A stretch of 48,228 bases of DNA from positions 1 through 48,228 of the forward strand of contig JAGFJG010000118.1 of NCBI GenBank assembly GCA_024102915.1, in the 5' to 3' direction. This document shows positions 1 to 9,210 of the stretch, piece after piece. The stretch comes from Caldilineales bacterium (lineage in GTDB: Bacteria > Chloroflexota > Anaerolineae > J102). Below the pieces are notes generated by a model. That model was given only the letters and a program-made list of their open reading frames with translations. It was not told where the DNA came from and ran no database searches. Numbering within the stretch: position 1 is the stretch's first letter; every line of letters starts with the position of its first letter. The position numbers and the translations under genes were made by a program.

Positions 1-78
1 TTGGTCGATATCGACATCGATTACGACGGCATCAAATTCTCGAAGGTAGGAATCGGTTGGGTAGAGGAGTGTAGTCAT
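1..78 (-). CDS. Alanyl-tRNA editing protein AlaX-like, N-terminal 26 residues (runs off window)
   Basis: Only the first 26 codons are present, starting with ATG at 76-78. They read MTTLLYPTDSYLREF followed by a hydrophobic/acidic beta-strand region. The LLYPTDSYLREF pattern is typical of the N-terminus of stand-alone AlaX proteins, which hydrolyse Ser or Gly mischarged onto tRNA-Ala. It does not resemble the start of catalytic AlaRS. A T-box leader with its own promoter and terminator precedes it, which fits an aminoacyl-tRNA related gene. The zinc and editing motifs lie outside the window, so the family call rests on the N-terminus and the leader. Confidence 0.7.
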   Translation of the reverse strand, partial: MTTLLYPTDSYLREFDAVVIDVDIDQ

Positions 79-155
79 GGTTTTAGCTGTTATGGGCCAG
101 GTTTCAAGTGTCAAGCACGGGTTCGGAGCATCGCCTGAAACTTGGAGCTTGAAAC

Positions 156-189
156 AAAAAACGCCTCCGTCCACTCAGGGACGAAAGCG
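156..189 (-). terminator. T-box attenuator terminator
   Basis: On the minus strand CGCTTTCGTCC pairs with GGACGGAGGCG (two G-U pairs) around a 6-nt loop, followed by TTTTTT. It lies directly 3' of the T-box sequence, as expected for the terminator that competes with the antiterminator. Confidence 0.88.
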
Positions 190-333
190 CTCGATGGCGA
201 AAGCTTCCGCGGTACCACCCTGGTTCGACGCACTTGCGCACGTCGCACTCATGGTGAGAGACAATAATCTCCCCGTGGCGGATAACGGGCCACGAACCCG
301 GCGTTTCTTAGTGAGTGATCGGTGATCAGTATT

Positions 334-371
334 CAGTAATCAGTCAACTCGTGGTGGGTTACTGATTACTG
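334..371. repeat. Inverted repeat CAGTAATCAGT / ACTGATTACTG inside the T-box leader
   Basis: Perfect 11-bp arms at 334-344 and 361-371 with a 16-nt spacer. The motif belongs to the same short repeat style seen at 30562-30636 and, degenerate, near 46675-46705. It lies between stem I and the stem III-like hairpin of the T-box, where stem II would be expected. Confidence 0.75.
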
Positions 372-529
372 TTCGCTGCCCACTGAAGACTGTTCGGAGA
401 GCGGCTCCGGAGGGATTTTCGGCGGGGTGTCGGCGTCCGGCTTGCACCATCCCGGACTCGCTTGGCCTCACTCGACCTGCCTACTCGTCTCCATCAATGC
501 CTTTGCTTTCTCGTGTGAAATTATGCGAA

Positions 530-558
530 AGTCTAGCATTGGGCGCAAATGCTGTCAA
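530..558 (-). promoter_or_regulatory. Sigma-70-type promoter of the T-box transcript
   Basis: On the minus strand a perfect -35 TTGACA (558-553), a 17-nt spacer and -10 TAGACT (535-530). Transcription would start near 523, just before stem I of the T-box. Confidence 0.72.
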
Positions 559-591
559 TAAAACCGCTGACTGCCCGTAATGTTTCTGAAA

Positions 592-1287
592 CTATTCGAG
601 CTGAACTTCCTCGGTGACGACGCGCACTTCCTCGAAACCGAGCGAACGCAGATGGTTCTCGAAATAGAGCGCCCCATATTCCTTTGCCCGTTGCAGGATG
701 CCCGCTTCGATGGCGGCTCGTTCCAGCAAGGGCACGGCGTCGGCCAGCACATTCTTCTCGAATTCCGGATCATCACCGACCAGAATAGAGGTTTCATAAT
801 CAACCAATCGGGTTTGGTCGAAGTCGATGCTGGTGGAGAGGATTTTCGGCGGCGGCAGGGTGAGTTGCACCCTTCTGCCATCCATCCACAAGTCTTCCAC
901 CTTCATATCTTGCAAGTCGAAGCCTGCTTTGATGTCGCCATAAATCAGCATCAGTACGTATTCCCGTCCGCCAAGATATCGCAGGATGTCATCGCGAATG
1001 CGCTCATCTTCGCCCACGATGATGGCCGTCATTTCCACGGTGGCAAGCTCCGCCAGGGAACGGATGTTGTTGATCGTGATGATCGGCGGGGTCGGCGTCG
1101 GCGCTGGCGTTGGTTCGGGGCGAAAGAAATTGCGGAACGAATTAGCGACCAGCAGAACGATGATCAATGAGAGAACAACGATGATGATGAAGGGAATGGA
1201 TCGCAAACATCCGCCCGATTGGTTTGGAGGCGGCGTTATCGGCTCCTGGTGGAATGATTCTTCGTTATATTTGGTTAATTCGGTCAT
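592..1287 (-). CDS. DUF4230 domain membrane-anchored protein
   Basis: This 231-residue protein has a cytoplasmic N-terminus (about 1-30), one transmembrane helix (about 31-52), a Pro/Thr linker (PEPTPAPTPTPP) and a C-terminal DUF4230 domain from about residue 75. The domain has the characteristic YGDIKAGFDL and LPPPKIL blocks and an amphipathic helix near the C-terminus. The function of DUF4230 is not established. The domain should face outside the membrane. Its ATG overlaps the TGA of the upstream paralogue (ATGA), so the two genes are probably translationally coupled tandem duplicates. Confidence 0.82.
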   Translation of the reverse strand: MTELTKYNEESFHQEPITPPPNQSGGCLRSIPFIIIVVLSLIIVLLVANSFRNFFRPEPTPAPTPTPPIITINNIRSLAELATVEMTAIIVGEDERIRDDILRYLGGREYVLMLIYGDIKAGFDLQDMKVEDLWMDGRRVQLTLPPPKILSTSIDFDQTRLVDYETSILVGDDPEFEKNVLADAVPLLERAAIEAGILQRAKEYGALYFENHLRSLGFEEVRVVTEEVQLE

Positions 1288-2063
1288 GGGTTTGTTTCAA
1301 GTTGAAGCGGTTTGAACTCGATTGTGATATCGGTGAAACCAAGCCCGACCAACAGATTTCGCAGAATGGGGGCGGCATTGCCTGCGGCTTTCTGTAAGAT
1401 GGCGTTTTCAAGCGCCCAGTTTCGCAGTCGCTCCTCGGCCAGCCTTCGGGCCTCACTTTCCAACTGGGGGTCAGGCCGCCGAAATAGACCGGTTTCCCGC
1501 GAGTAGACTCGGGTGTTTTCGTTATCAACAACGACGAAGAAGACCTCTGGCGGCGGCAACTTGATCACCACACTATCGCCCTGAACGTTGAGGTCGGAAT
1601 CCTGTAACTTATTCACATCGATCCCGGCAATCGCCTAGCCTCGAGCGATGAGCAGGATTCTGTCTGTGCGGAGAGATCGAAAGAGGTTGTCCGGCCCGTC
1701 AGCCAGGTCGATGACCGTTTCCATCACAAAATCTGCGGTTTCCAGCCTGCCCAACGCCTGCATGCTGAGGATGCTGACCCGTGGAGTGGGCGTAGGAGAA
1801 GGCGACGGCGTCGGTGATGGCGTCGACGTCGGGGTGGGCGTGTCGGTGGCGGCCGGCTCTGGCGTGATCGTTGGCGTAAGTGTGGGCGTCGCCGTGCGCG
1901 CGGGGCGCTGCGTCGGCCAGGGCGCGGTCGCTGATGGGGCAATCTGAGCTGTTTCCTGCGTATTTGGCTGGAACAAAACAAAACCCAACGCCGCCGCTCC
2001 CAACAATACGGCAAGCGCCAAAACCACGATTTGCCAGACAGGTATGCGTTCGAATGAGTTCAC
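1284..2063 (-). pseudogene. DUF4230 paralogue interrupted by one in-frame TAG
   Basis: The reading frame from ATG at 2063 gives a transmembrane helix (about residues 9-30), a long TPTPTP linker and the first part of DUF4230, ending ...LLIARG at a TAG (1637-1635). The same frame continues without another stop as AIAGIDVNKLQDSDL, LPPPEVFFVVVD and so on to 1284. It aligns colinearly with the downstream paralogue (GDIKAGFDL opposite G-stop-AIAGID). One base change, for example GAG to TAG, explains the break. Restart at the GTG 1616-1614 is possible but would give a soluble fragment without its anchor. It may be a true nonsense mutation, a readthrough site or a sequence error. Confidence 0.75.
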
Positions 2064-2278
2064 AGGTCAGGTGTGATGGAGTATGGTAGAGTCTGACCTT
2101 GATTATACCATCCACAGGTTTGGCGATGGAAGAGACTGCGCAGGCAGGAGGATTATAATTGCATAGTGACTTTCCCCAAACACCGCCAGTTGTTGATATA
2201 AAAATCCTGACCTATAATGCCCGCACTCGTATCGAGGCTTCGCCGAATAATAGCCAAACACGCTCGACTGGTGCGCCT

Positions 2279-3829
2279 ATGTCCAGCTACCCGCCTGCAG
2301 CCAACCTCAACATCGGTTCGCTTCTCTCCAGGCACGCGCGGGTGCGTCCAAATCATCTGGCAATTGTATTTGAAGGACATCGGCTCAGCTTCTCCGAATT
2401 TGGGCGCGAAGTGAATAGGGTATGCAATGCGTTATTGGCGCTTGGTATCGGCAAAGGGGATAAAGTCGCCACCATTTTGCCAAACTGTCCGGAGCTCTAC
2501 GAAATCTATTGGGCTGTGGCGCGGATTGGGGCAGTCGTGGTTCCGCTGAGCCCGTTGTTGCGCGGGGAAGGTTTATTACGGCTATTAAGCGATTCGGATA
2601 GCCGGATGGTGGTGACGACGCCTGAATTTGCGGAAACACTCGATCCGTTGCGGCCTGACCTCGGAGCGATTCCATCCGGGAATTATCTCGTCGCGGGCTC
2701 CGTGTCAATCCCCGGTTATCAAACATATCGTCAACTCGTGGATGCAGCCAGCGCCGAGCCGCCTCCCTATGTTGAGATTGAGGCGTCGGACGCCTACAAT
2801 ATCATCTACAGCAGCGGTACAACGGGCCTGCCCAAGGGCATCGTCCATACCCACGCCATCCGGGCGGCTTACTGCACCGGTTTCGCCTGTTCCTACCGCA
2901 TCACGCCCGAAAGCGTCATCCTGCACAGCGGCTCGATTATTTTCAATGGCGCTTTCCTGACATTGATGCCGGCTATGTACCTGGGTGCGACCTTTATTCT
3001 TCATCGCCAGTTTGACGCCAGCGCCGTGATCAAAGCGATTCGTGACGAGGGCGTCACCCACATGATGATGGTTCCCGCTCAGGTGATCGCTTTGCTGCAA
3101 CATCCCGATTTCACGTTGCAGGATTTGCCATCCGTCGAAATGATTTCGACTGTGGGCGCGCCACTGCACCTTGAGCACAAACAAGAACTCTTGCGCCGGT
3201 TTCCCGATCGCTGTTACGAACTTTATGGCCTCACCGAGGGGTTCGTCACCATCCTGGATAAAAACGATTATGGTCGCAAGACCGGTTCAGTCGGGGCGCC
3301 GCCGCCGTTCTATGAATTGCGGATTATGGATGATGATCACGATCTCCCGCCCGGACAGGTGGGCGAGATCGTCGGTCGGGGGCCGATCACCATGCCGGGT
3401 TACTACAATCGTCCTGACCTGACGGCGGAAACCAAACGTGATGGCTGGCTTTTCAGTGGCGATATGGGGTACGTGGACGAGGACGGTTTCCTGTATTTGG
3501 TGGACCGCAAAAAGGATATGATCATCTCCGGCGGCGTAAACGTCTACCCGCGCGATATCGAAGAGGTGATTGTCGGTCATCCCGCAGTGCGTGAAGTTGC
3601 AGTGTTCGGCGTACCGAGCGAAAAGTGGGGCGAGACGCCGATCGTCGCCGCGATCCTTCAGCAGGATGACATAGTGTCTGCCAACGAACTTCGAGACTGG
3701 ATCAACGCCAGGGTTTCGGCCAAATATCAACGCGTCAGCGAGGTGATCATCCGCACGGAATTCCCGCGCAGTGTTGCCGGAAAAACCCTGAAACGCGTGA
3801 TGCGAGAAGAGTATCTGACTTCAGGCTGA
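2279..3829 (+). CDS. AMP-dependent acyl-CoA synthetase (ANL superfamily)
   Basis: It activates a carboxylic acid via an acyl-adenylate to its CoA thioester; the substrate is unknown. About 516 residues from the ATG at 2279. The P-loop [10 protein letters not shown] is near residue 177, then YELYGLTEG, then the hinge [20 protein letters not shown], and the C-terminal domain ends in [11 protein letters not shown], whose GK lysine is the usual catalytic residue. The start is ambiguous. A TTG at 2159 with a perfect AGGAGG seven bases upstream opens the same frame and would add 40 low-complexity residues. The ATG places the N-terminus where family members normally begin. The stress-protein and TRAP genes follow on the same strand. 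Confidence 0.88.
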   Translation: MSSYPPAANLNIGSLLSRHARVRPNHLAIVFEGHRLSFSEFGREVNRVCNALLALGIGKGDKVATILPNCPELYEIYWAVARIGAVVVPLSPLLRGEGLLRLLSDSDSRMVVTTPEFAETLDPLRPDLGAIPSGNYLVAGSVSIPGYQTYRQLVDAASAEPPPYVEIEASDAYNIIYSSGTTGLPKGIVHTHAIRAAYCTGFACSYRITPESVILHSGSIIFNGAFLTLMPAMYLGATFILHRQFDASAVIKAIRDEGVTHMMMVPAQVIALLQHPDFTLQDLPSVEMISTVGAPLHLEHKQELLRRFPDRCYELYGLTEGFVTILDKNDYGRKTGSVGAPPPFYELRIMDDDHDLPPGQVGEIVGRGPITMPGYYNRPDLTAETKRDGWLFSGDMGYVDEDGFLYLVDRKKDMIISGGVNVYPRDIEEVIVGHPAVREVAVFGVPSEKWGETPIVAAILQQDDIVSANELRDWINARVSAKYQRVSEVIIRTEFPRSVAGKTLKRVMREEYLTSG

Positions 3830-3903
3830 TTGGTTTTCCCCGAATTCGTCTCTTCCATTATCTGTCCTAGTCCTCCCTCCTCCATATTCTCAAGGATTGG
3901 TTC

Positions 3904-4356
3904 ATGTTTGAACACATCATCGTGCCGCTTGATGGTTCCAGCTTTGGCGAAAAGGCGCTCATCTACGCCTTGGAACTCGCCCATAAATTTGATTCTCGCC
4001 TCACCCTGGTAGAGGTGCTGCCTCCGGAAAAGTATGAGTGGGAGGGGGAGATGCGGGCGGAGTCGCCGGAATCGAGCGCAAAGATTCAGGCGAAAGAAAC
4101 GGATGTCACCCAAAATTATCTGCAACAAAAAGAGCAGGAATTGCGCAAGCAGGGATTCGAAGTCGACGCCATCATTATGAAAGGTCAGGGTGTGGCCGAA
4201 GGGATCGTCCATGCCGCCGATGAGACGGGCGGGGATATCATCGTCATGACCTGCCACGAGATCGCCGGTTTTCAGAGATTGATGCTAAGGAGCGTCGCAG
4301 AACAGGTCCTGAGGGAGGCCACTATCCCGGTTCTGATGATCCGGATTCCCGACTAA
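3904..4356 (+). CDS. Universal stress protein (UspA family)
   Basis: A 150-residue cytoplasmic protein with the Usp fold: N-terminal strand FEHIIVPLDGSSFGEKAL, a central variable loop, then GDIIVMTCHE and the C-terminal SVAEQVLREATIPVLMIR. The usual ATP-binding signature GxxGx9G(S/T) is altered here (TCHEIAGFQRLMLRS), so nucleotide binding is uncertain. It lies 74 bases after the acyl-CoA ligase and just upstream of the TRAP permease genes. UspA-like proteins are often found next to TRAP transporters. Confidence 0.88.
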   Translation: MFEHIIVPLDGSSFGEKALIYALELAHKFDSRLTLVEVLPPEKYEWEGEMRAESPESSAKIQAKETDVTQNYLQQKEQELRKQGFEVDAIIMKGQGVAEGIVHAADETGGDIIVMTCHEIAGFQRLMLRSVAEQVLREATIPVLMIRIPD

Positions 4357-4379
4357 AAATCCCCTGCCCGGAAGTGTGA

Positions 4380-4408
4380 TTGGCAACTGCCAACACTTTC
4401 TGTATTCT
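4380..4408 (+). promoter_or_regulatory. Promoter with operator-like palindrome upstream of dctQM
   Basis: TTGGCA (4380-4385), a 17-nt spacer and TATTCT (4403-4408). The -35 lies within the 14-bp palindrome TTGGCAACTGCCAA (4380-4393), which could be the site of a local regulator. Confidence 0.5.
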
Positions 4409-4462
4409 ACTTGCTGTTCAAAGAAACACGCCATCCAACCACACGCACCAAAGGAGGAGCGG

Positions 4463-5062
4463 ATGAAACGAGTCCTGGTAGGCTATACCAGAGCAATCGA
4501 CAGTTTTTCTGAATTCCTGGGGAGGCTGTCAATGTATCTGGTGATCATCACCGTGTCGGTGGGGTTTACGAATGTCGTGCTGCGCTACGTGGGGCGCTTT
4601 GTGGGGTTGCGCTTAACATCGAACCTGTTCATCGAGTTGCAGTGGTACCTTTACTCGCTCATCTTTTTCTTTGGATTCGCCTACATTCTCAAGCACAACA
4701 TCAATGTCCGGGTGGATTTTTGGTACGGTCGTCAGAGCCTCCGCACGAAAGCCTGGATCGACCTGATAGGGCATTTCATCGCGCTCATCCCCTTCTGTCT
4801 GATCGGGATTTGGGTGACGCTCAACCCCGTGTTGTTGTCGTGGGGACGGCGGCCCAATGGAACTTGGGGCAGTTGGGAACTATCGCCCGATCCTAACGGA
4901 CTGCCCAGAGCGCCGATCAAAACGATGATTCTGGTGGCCTTCATCACACTGCTTTTGCAGGCGATCGTCGAGGTGATCCGCCAGATCGCCGTCCTGCGCG
5001 ATGTCGATGAACTGAAAAGCCAGAGGGTGCTGGAACTGGAAGCGCCGCTCCGCATCGAATAA
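4463..5062 (+). CDS. dctQ: TRAP transporter small permease (DctQ)
   Basis: A 199-residue membrane protein with four hydrophobic helices (about residues 20-42, 58-80, 95-120, 150-175), the usual DctQ arrangement. It pairs with the large permease for sodium-coupled solute uptake. The ATG at 4463 follows AAAGGAGGAG at good spacing. An in-frame upstream extension to 4376 has no such site and begins with non-membrane sequence. The helix 2-3 region FIELQWYLYSLIFFFGFAYILK is typical of DctQ. Confidence 0.9.
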   Translation: MKRVLVGYTRAIDSFSEFLGRLSMYLVIITVSVGFTNVVLRYVGRFVGLRLTSNLFIELQWYLYSLIFFFGFAYILKHNINVRVDFWYGRQSLRTKAWIDLIGHFIALIPFCLIGIWVTLNPVLLSWGRRPNGTWGSWELSPDPNGLPRAPIKTMILVAFITLLLQAIVEVIRQIAVLRDVDELKSQRVLELEAPLRIE

Positions 5063-5095
5063 CCTTACTCTTGCATTCATCGAGGAGACCTGCCC

Positions 5096-6427
5096 ATGGG
5101 ATTTGAATGGTTGGCCATAGTTATGTTCGTGCTCTTCCTGATATTAATTCTCAGCGGTTATCCGGTGGCGTTTTCATTTGCGGGAACCGCAATCGTATTC
5201 GGGGTGATTGGCCTGGCCCTGGGTGCGTTCAATCTCAACCTGCTCAGACTCCTGCCCAACCGGTGGTTTGGGTCGATGTCGGACTTTACATTGCTCGCCA
5301 TTCCTTTTTTCGTCTTCATGGGGGCCATATTCGAAAAATCGGGATTGGCTGAGGAACTACTGAATACGATTGGGATCCTTCTCGGACCCCTCAAAGGCGG
5401 ACTCGCCCTGGCTGTGGTTATTGTCGGCACGCTGCTGGCGGCGGCGACGGGCGTGGTGGCGGCCACCGTGATCGTCATGGGCATCCTTTCCTTGCCGATT
5501 ATGGTACGCTACAAATACGATCATAAACTCGCTACCGGTGTGATCACCGCTTCCGGCACATTGGCGCAGCTATTGCCGCCCAGCCTGGTATTGGTCGTGC
5601 TCAGCTCCACGGTCGGCGTTTCGGTCGGCGATCTCTTTCTTGGCGCGCTGATTCCCGGCCTGATGCTGGCTATTCTGTATGGGGTCTACGTCCTGGTGAT
5701 CGCCCAACTCCGCCCCGAATCAGCCCCCGCTTTGCCGCCGGAAGCGCGCACGGTGAAAGGCCGGCAACTGGCGCGACAGACCGTCGTCGCCGTCTTGCCG
5801 CCAATTCTGTTGATTTTCGCCGTGTTGGGCAGCATCTTCACCGGCATCGCTACCCCAACCGAGGCGGGCGCTGTCGGCGCGGCGGGCGCCTGTTTGTTGG
5901 CAATCCTCAACCGCAACTTCAACTGGGAAGTGGTTAAAGGTGCGGCGCGCTCCACCTCCAACATCACCGCCCTGGTTTTGATGATTCTGTTCTGTTCCAC
6001 ATTCTTCGGACTCGTTTTTGATGGGCTGGGCGGGCAGCGCTGGGTGACCAATTTCCTGACCGCTCTGCCCGGCGGGTATTGGGGCTTTGTGATTGTGGCC
6101 AATATCGCCGTATTTCTGCTGGGCATCAACCTGGAATTTCTCGAGATTAGCTTCATCGTCATGCCGCTATTCGTGCCCGCCGCACAGGCTTTGGGCATCG
6201 ACCTCGTGTGGTTCAGCGTGATGATGGCGATCAACCTGAACATGGCTTTTATCTCGCCGCCTGTGGGATTTTCGCTCTTCTATCTGCAAAGCGTCGCCCC
6301 ACCAGAGGTGGAAACCCTCGACATCCACCGTGGGGCGCTGCCATTCATGGCCTTGCAGGGCGTCGGGCTGGTACTGGTCATGCTCATCCCCGCCACCGTG
6401 CTGTGGCTGGTCAACGCCGCTGGTTGA
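5096..6427 (+). CDS. dctM: TRAP transporter large permease (DctM)
   Basis: A 443-residue polytopic protein of the usual DctM length with about 11-12 transmembrane segments. Features include an early SGYPVAFSF block, [37 protein letters not shown] (the conserved hairpin region), [10 protein letters not shown] and [15 protein letters not shown] near the end. Together with dctQ and the binding protein at 6502-7668 it forms one tripartite transporter. The binding protein is encoded on the opposite strand and converges on this gene. Confidence 0.94.
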   Translation: MGFEWLAIVMFVLFLILILSGYPVAFSFAGTAIVFGVIGLALGAFNLNLLRLLPNRWFGSMSDFTLLAIPFFVFMGAIFEKSGLAEELLNTIGILLGPLKGGLALAVVIVGTLLAAATGVVAATVIVMGILSLPIMVRYKYDHKLATGVITASGTLAQLLPPSLVLVVLSSTVGVSVGDLFLGALIPGLMLAILYGVYVLVIAQLRPESAPALPPEARTVKGRQLARQTVVAVLPPILLIFAVLGSIFTGIATPTEAGAVGAAGACLLAILNRNFNWEVVKGAARSTSNITALVLMILFCSTFFGLVFDGLGGQRWVTNFLTALPGGYWGFVIVANIAVFLLGINLEFLEISFIVMPLFVPAAQALGIDLVWFSVMMAINLNMAFISPPVGFSLFYLQSVAPPEVETLDIHRGALPFMALQGVGLVLVMLIPATVLWLVNAAG

Positions 6428-6449
6428 TCCTAAAATCAATCGTAAAACA

Positions 6450-6478
6450 AAAGCGGACGCCCTGGCGTCCGCTTTTTG
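6450..6478. terminator. Bidirectional terminator between dctM and dctP
   Basis: AGCGGACGCC (6452-6461) and GGCGTCCGCT (6464-6473) form a 9-10 bp GC-rich stem. A T-run follows on the plus strand and an A-rich run precedes it, so it can serve both convergent genes. Confidence 0.88.
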
Positions 6479-6501
6479 CTGCGAAAGAAGTGGCGCTAAA
6501 T

Positions 6502-7668
6502 CTAGGCGAATTGGTGAGCGACGAATACGTTATACGGCGTCTCCAATGAAGAATGCCAGGCTTGAATGCCCTGTCGGAACACATTCCATTGATCGAAAAT
6601 CGCCTTGAAATCCGGATCGCTCTGCGAGAATTCATCGTACAATTCGAATGAGGCCGCCATGGCGGCATTCATGATGTCATCACTGTAAACGCGCAACTGC
6701 GTGCCGCCATCAACCAGGCGTTGCAACGCCTCGAAATTGCGTGCATCGTAGCGTGCCATCATCTGCGTATTAGCCTGAAAAGCCGCACTCTCGATAATGG
6801 CCTTATACTCCTCCGGCAGTTTGTCCCATTCGGCCAAACCGATCTCGACTTCCAGCGTCGGACCTGGCTCCCACCAACCGGGGGCATAGTAGAATGTGGC
6901 CGCATCTTGGAGGCCCAGTTTCTCATCATCATACGGGCCGACCCATTCGGCTGCATCGATGGCGCCAGTCTGCAACGCCTGGAAGATCTCGCCGCCCGCC
7001 AAAACCTGGACGGTCGCCCCCAGTTTGCTCATCACCTGGCCGCCCAGACCGGGGATACGAACTTTAAGTCCCTGCAAGTCGGCGGCGGTGTCGATCTCTT
7101 TGTTCCACCAGCCGCCCATCTGCGCGCCGGTATTGCCAGCCGGGAACTGGATGACGCCAAAACGATCCTTGTAGTAGTCCTGCAACAACTGCAAACCCCC
7201 GCCTTCGTACAGCCAGGCATTCTGTTGGCGGGCCGTCAGACCAAACGGCAGGGATGTACCGAAGGCTGTTACGGGGCTTTTGCCGACATAGTAATATGAT
7301 GCCGTGTGCCCGATTGGCACGGCGCCCTGCTCGACGACATTCAGGACTTCTAGACCTGGGGCCAGCTCACCGGCGGCTCGTGGCGTGATGCGAAACTTGC
7401 CGCCCGACATGGCAGAGACCCGCTCGGCGAAGATTTGCGCCCCGCCAAAGATGGTGTCCAGCGCCAGAGGCCAGCTCGTAGCCATCTGCCAATCGATTTC
7501 GGGCAGACTTGAATCCTGGGCAACGGCTGAGGTGACCTCCTTGGCTGTCTCAGCCGCAGCTACTTCGGTAGGCGTTGCCGCCTCCTGGGTGGCGCAACCG
7601 GCAATGCCTACCGCCGCAACGCCGAGTGCGCCTTTGGCGGCGAATCCGAGAAACTCTCTTCGATCCAT
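6502..7668 (-). CDS. dctP: TRAP transporter substrate-binding protein, TakP-like lipoprotein
   Basis: 388 residues from the ATG at 7668, preceded by TAGGAGGAG. The N-terminus [13 protein letters not shown] looks like a twin-arginine signal and ends in a lipobox VGIAGC, so the protein is probably exported folded and lipid-anchored. The mature domain has [59 protein letters not shown] and [14 protein letters not shown]. This set is typical of the TakP branch that binds 2-oxo acids or lactate, and the TEWVGPYD block supplies ligand contacts in that branch. Co-transcription with a GlcD oxidase supports lactate or another 2-hydroxy acid as substrate. Confidence 0.9.
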   Translation of the reverse strand: MDRREFLGFAAKGALGVAAVGIAGCATQEAATPTEVAAAETAKEVTSAVAQDSSLPEIDWQMATSWPLALDTIFGGAQIFAERVSAMSGGKFRITPRAAGELAPGLEVLNVVEQGAVPIGHTASYYYVGKSPVTAFGTSLPFGLTARQQNAWLYEGGGLQLLQDYYKDRFGVIQFPAGNTGAQMGGWWNKEIDTAADLQGLKVRIPGLGGQVMSKLGATVQVLAGGEIFQALQTGAIDAAEWVGPYDDEKLGLQDAATFYYAPGWWEPGPTLEVEIGLAEWDKLPEEYKAIIESAAFQANTQMMARYDARNFEALQRLVDGGTQLRVYSDDIMNAAMAASFELYDEFSQSDPDFKAIFDQWNVFRQGIQAWHSSLETPYNVFVAHQFA

Positions 7669-7788
7669 GATGCTCCTCCTAAACGTGAGAAATGAGGTGG
7701 GAGTGTGTATCGACAACTGGAGAACCAGTCTCCAGGGAGCCGCAAGTCAGTCTCAGGGTGCGGTATTGCAGGGCGTCGGTTGAGACTT

Positions 7789-9204
7789 TCAGGGATTTCT
7801 GGCGGGGTATGAAGGCGGCAGGTCGAGAACCTTGCCGGGGTTGAGTATCTGGTTGGGGTCAAACAGTTTTTTGATATCTCGCATCAGGCCGAGCGTAGTT
7901 TCACCGTGTTCGTGCAACATGAATTTCTGCTTGCCCAAGCCGACGCCGTGTTCGCCGGTCGAGGTTCCGCTCATCCGCAGCGCCAGATCCACCAGCCGGT
8001 CGCTCAAGTCCAAAGCTCTGGCTTTGCCGGGCTCATCGTCAGGAGCGAAGAAGGCGGTTGTATGCACATTGCCGTCGCCAGCATGGCTGACCATGCCGCC
8101 ATGGATTTGCAGTTCATCGAGCAGCTTGTGTGTGGCCCGGATGAGTTCGGGATAGCGCGAAATCGGCACCGATACATCGGTCACAATATAGTTCTGGCCG
8201 GGGAAGTGGCGGATCTGCGCCTCGAAGACGCTATGGCGCGCTTCCCAGAGTGCGGCGCGTTCATTGCGGCCAACGCCATCCCGATAGCTGACGCTGCCAT
8301 AGCCCCGGCAGATTTCACGCACGATGGGCAGGGTTTCGGTCAGGGCGGCCAGGCTGGCTGAGCTGAATTCCATAAAAAGGTTTGGGCCAGGGTGCAGGAT
8401 TAAATCGGTCTGGGCTGTGACGATCTCGACCGCAGTTTCGTCTAGAAGTTCCAGGGCGGTCGGCTCTAGCCCGGAAGCGATGATCTCGAAAACCGCCTCC
8501 GAAGCGGCTTCGACATTTGGGAATGCGGCGGTGGCGGCGCTGAAATGTGTGGGAATCGGATACAGCTTCAGCGTCGCTTCGGTGATGATGCCCAACGTGC
8601 CTTCGGAGCCGATGAACAGATGGGTGAGGTCATAGCCTGAGGATTGTTTGACCGAGCGAGAGCCTGTTCGCATGACCTCGCCATTGGCCAGCACCACTTC
8701 AAGCGCCAGCACATTGTCTCGCGTCGAGCCATACTTGACCGTGCGTGTGCCCGAAGCGTTGTTGGCGAGCATGCCGCCCACACTGGCATTGGCGCCGGGA
8801 TCAGGCGGGAAAAATAGGCCATTCCGCCCCAATTCCCGATTCATATCTTTGTAGAAAATGCCGGGCTGCACGGTCGCCTGGAAGTCCCGCTCGTGCAGAG
8901 CCACAATCCGGTTCATGCGGCCCATGTCCATGACGATGCCGCCAAAGACGGGGATGGGATTGCCCTCAATGCTGGTTCCCGCGCCCCAGGCCACAACCGG
9001 GATTCGTCGCTCATTGGCGAAACGCAGCAGGGCGCTGACGTCGGCGGCGGATTCCGGCCACACGACCACGTCGGGCAGGACTGCGGCATAGGCGGACTGG
9101 TCGCGCGCGTGTTGTTCCAGGTCCGCCGTCCGTTGTGAGATTTCTAAATTGGGAATGACTCGCTTCAAGTCGTGTTGTAAGCTTGAGATAGTTGCCTCAG
9201 CCAT
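7789..9204 (-). CDS. glcD: FAD-binding 2-hydroxyacid dehydrogenase (GlcD / D-lactate dehydrogenase family)
   Basis: A 471-residue flavoprotein oxidising D-lactate, glycolate or a related 2-hydroxy acid to the 2-oxo acid. The PCMH-type FAD domain occupies about residues 35-215 (WGAGTSIEGNP, FPPDPGANASVGGMLANNASG, GSEGTLGIITEATL). The C-terminal FAD-oxidase domain has HAGDGNVHTTAF and STGEHGVGLGKQKF, the metal/substrate histidine blocks, and ends with the usual FDPNQILNPGKVL. It starts nine bases after the stop of the GrdB-like gene and is followed 120 bases later by the TRAP binding protein. Confidence 0.92.
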   Translation of the reverse strand: MAEATISSLQHDLKRVIPNLEISQRTADLEQHARDQSAYAAVLPDVVVWPESAADVSALLRFANERRIPVVAWGAGTSIEGNPIPVFGGIVMDMGRMNRIVALHERDFQATVQPGIFYKDMNRELGRNGLFFPPDPGANASVGGMLANNASGTRTVKYGSTRDNVLALEVVLANGEVMRTGSRSVKQSSGYDLTHLFIGSEGTLGIITEATLKLYPIPTHFSAATAAFPNVEAASEAVFEIIASGLEPTALELLDETAVEIVTAQTDLILHPGPNLFMEFSSASLAALTETLPIVREICRGYGSVSYRDGVGRNERAALWEARHSVFEAQIRHFPGQNYIVTDVSVPISRYPELIRATHKLLDELQIHGGMVSHAGDGNVHTTAFFAPDDEPGKARALDLSDRLVDLALRMSGTSTGEHGVGLGKQKFMLHEHGETTLGLMRDIKKLFDPNQILNPGKVLDLPPSYPARNP

Positions 9205-9210
9205 ATTGCG

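Larger units (their letters stand above)
156..500 (-). promoter_or_regulatory. T-box riboswitch leader upstream of the alaX-like gene
   Basis: Read on the minus strand, 223-207 contains the near-invariant T-box sequence CCAGGGTGGTACCGCGG, which pairs with the uncharged tRNA acceptor end. It is followed directly by an intrinsic terminator. Further 5', the segment GATGGAGACGAGTAGGC (495-479) matches the GA-rich/AGTA start of stem I. A stem III-like hairpin with CCCGTTATCCGC in its loop lies around 300-275. Overlapping triplets GCC (405-403) and GCT (402-400) on the 3' side of stem I would both specify alanine, but which is the specifier is not certain. Uncharged tRNA-Ala is the expected ligand. 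A CAGTAATCAGT repeat hairpin sits inside the leader. Confidence 0.88.

Noticed and set aside
77..325. An 82-codon plus-strand frame at the left end.
   Set aside because: It lies entirely over the T-box leader and terminator of the minus strand, with no ribosome site or family resemblance.
1635..1637. Pyrrolysine at the TAG codon in the DUF4230 paralogue.
   Set aside because: No pyl genes are visible, the column is a simple acidic position in the neighbour, and a one-base change explains the stop.
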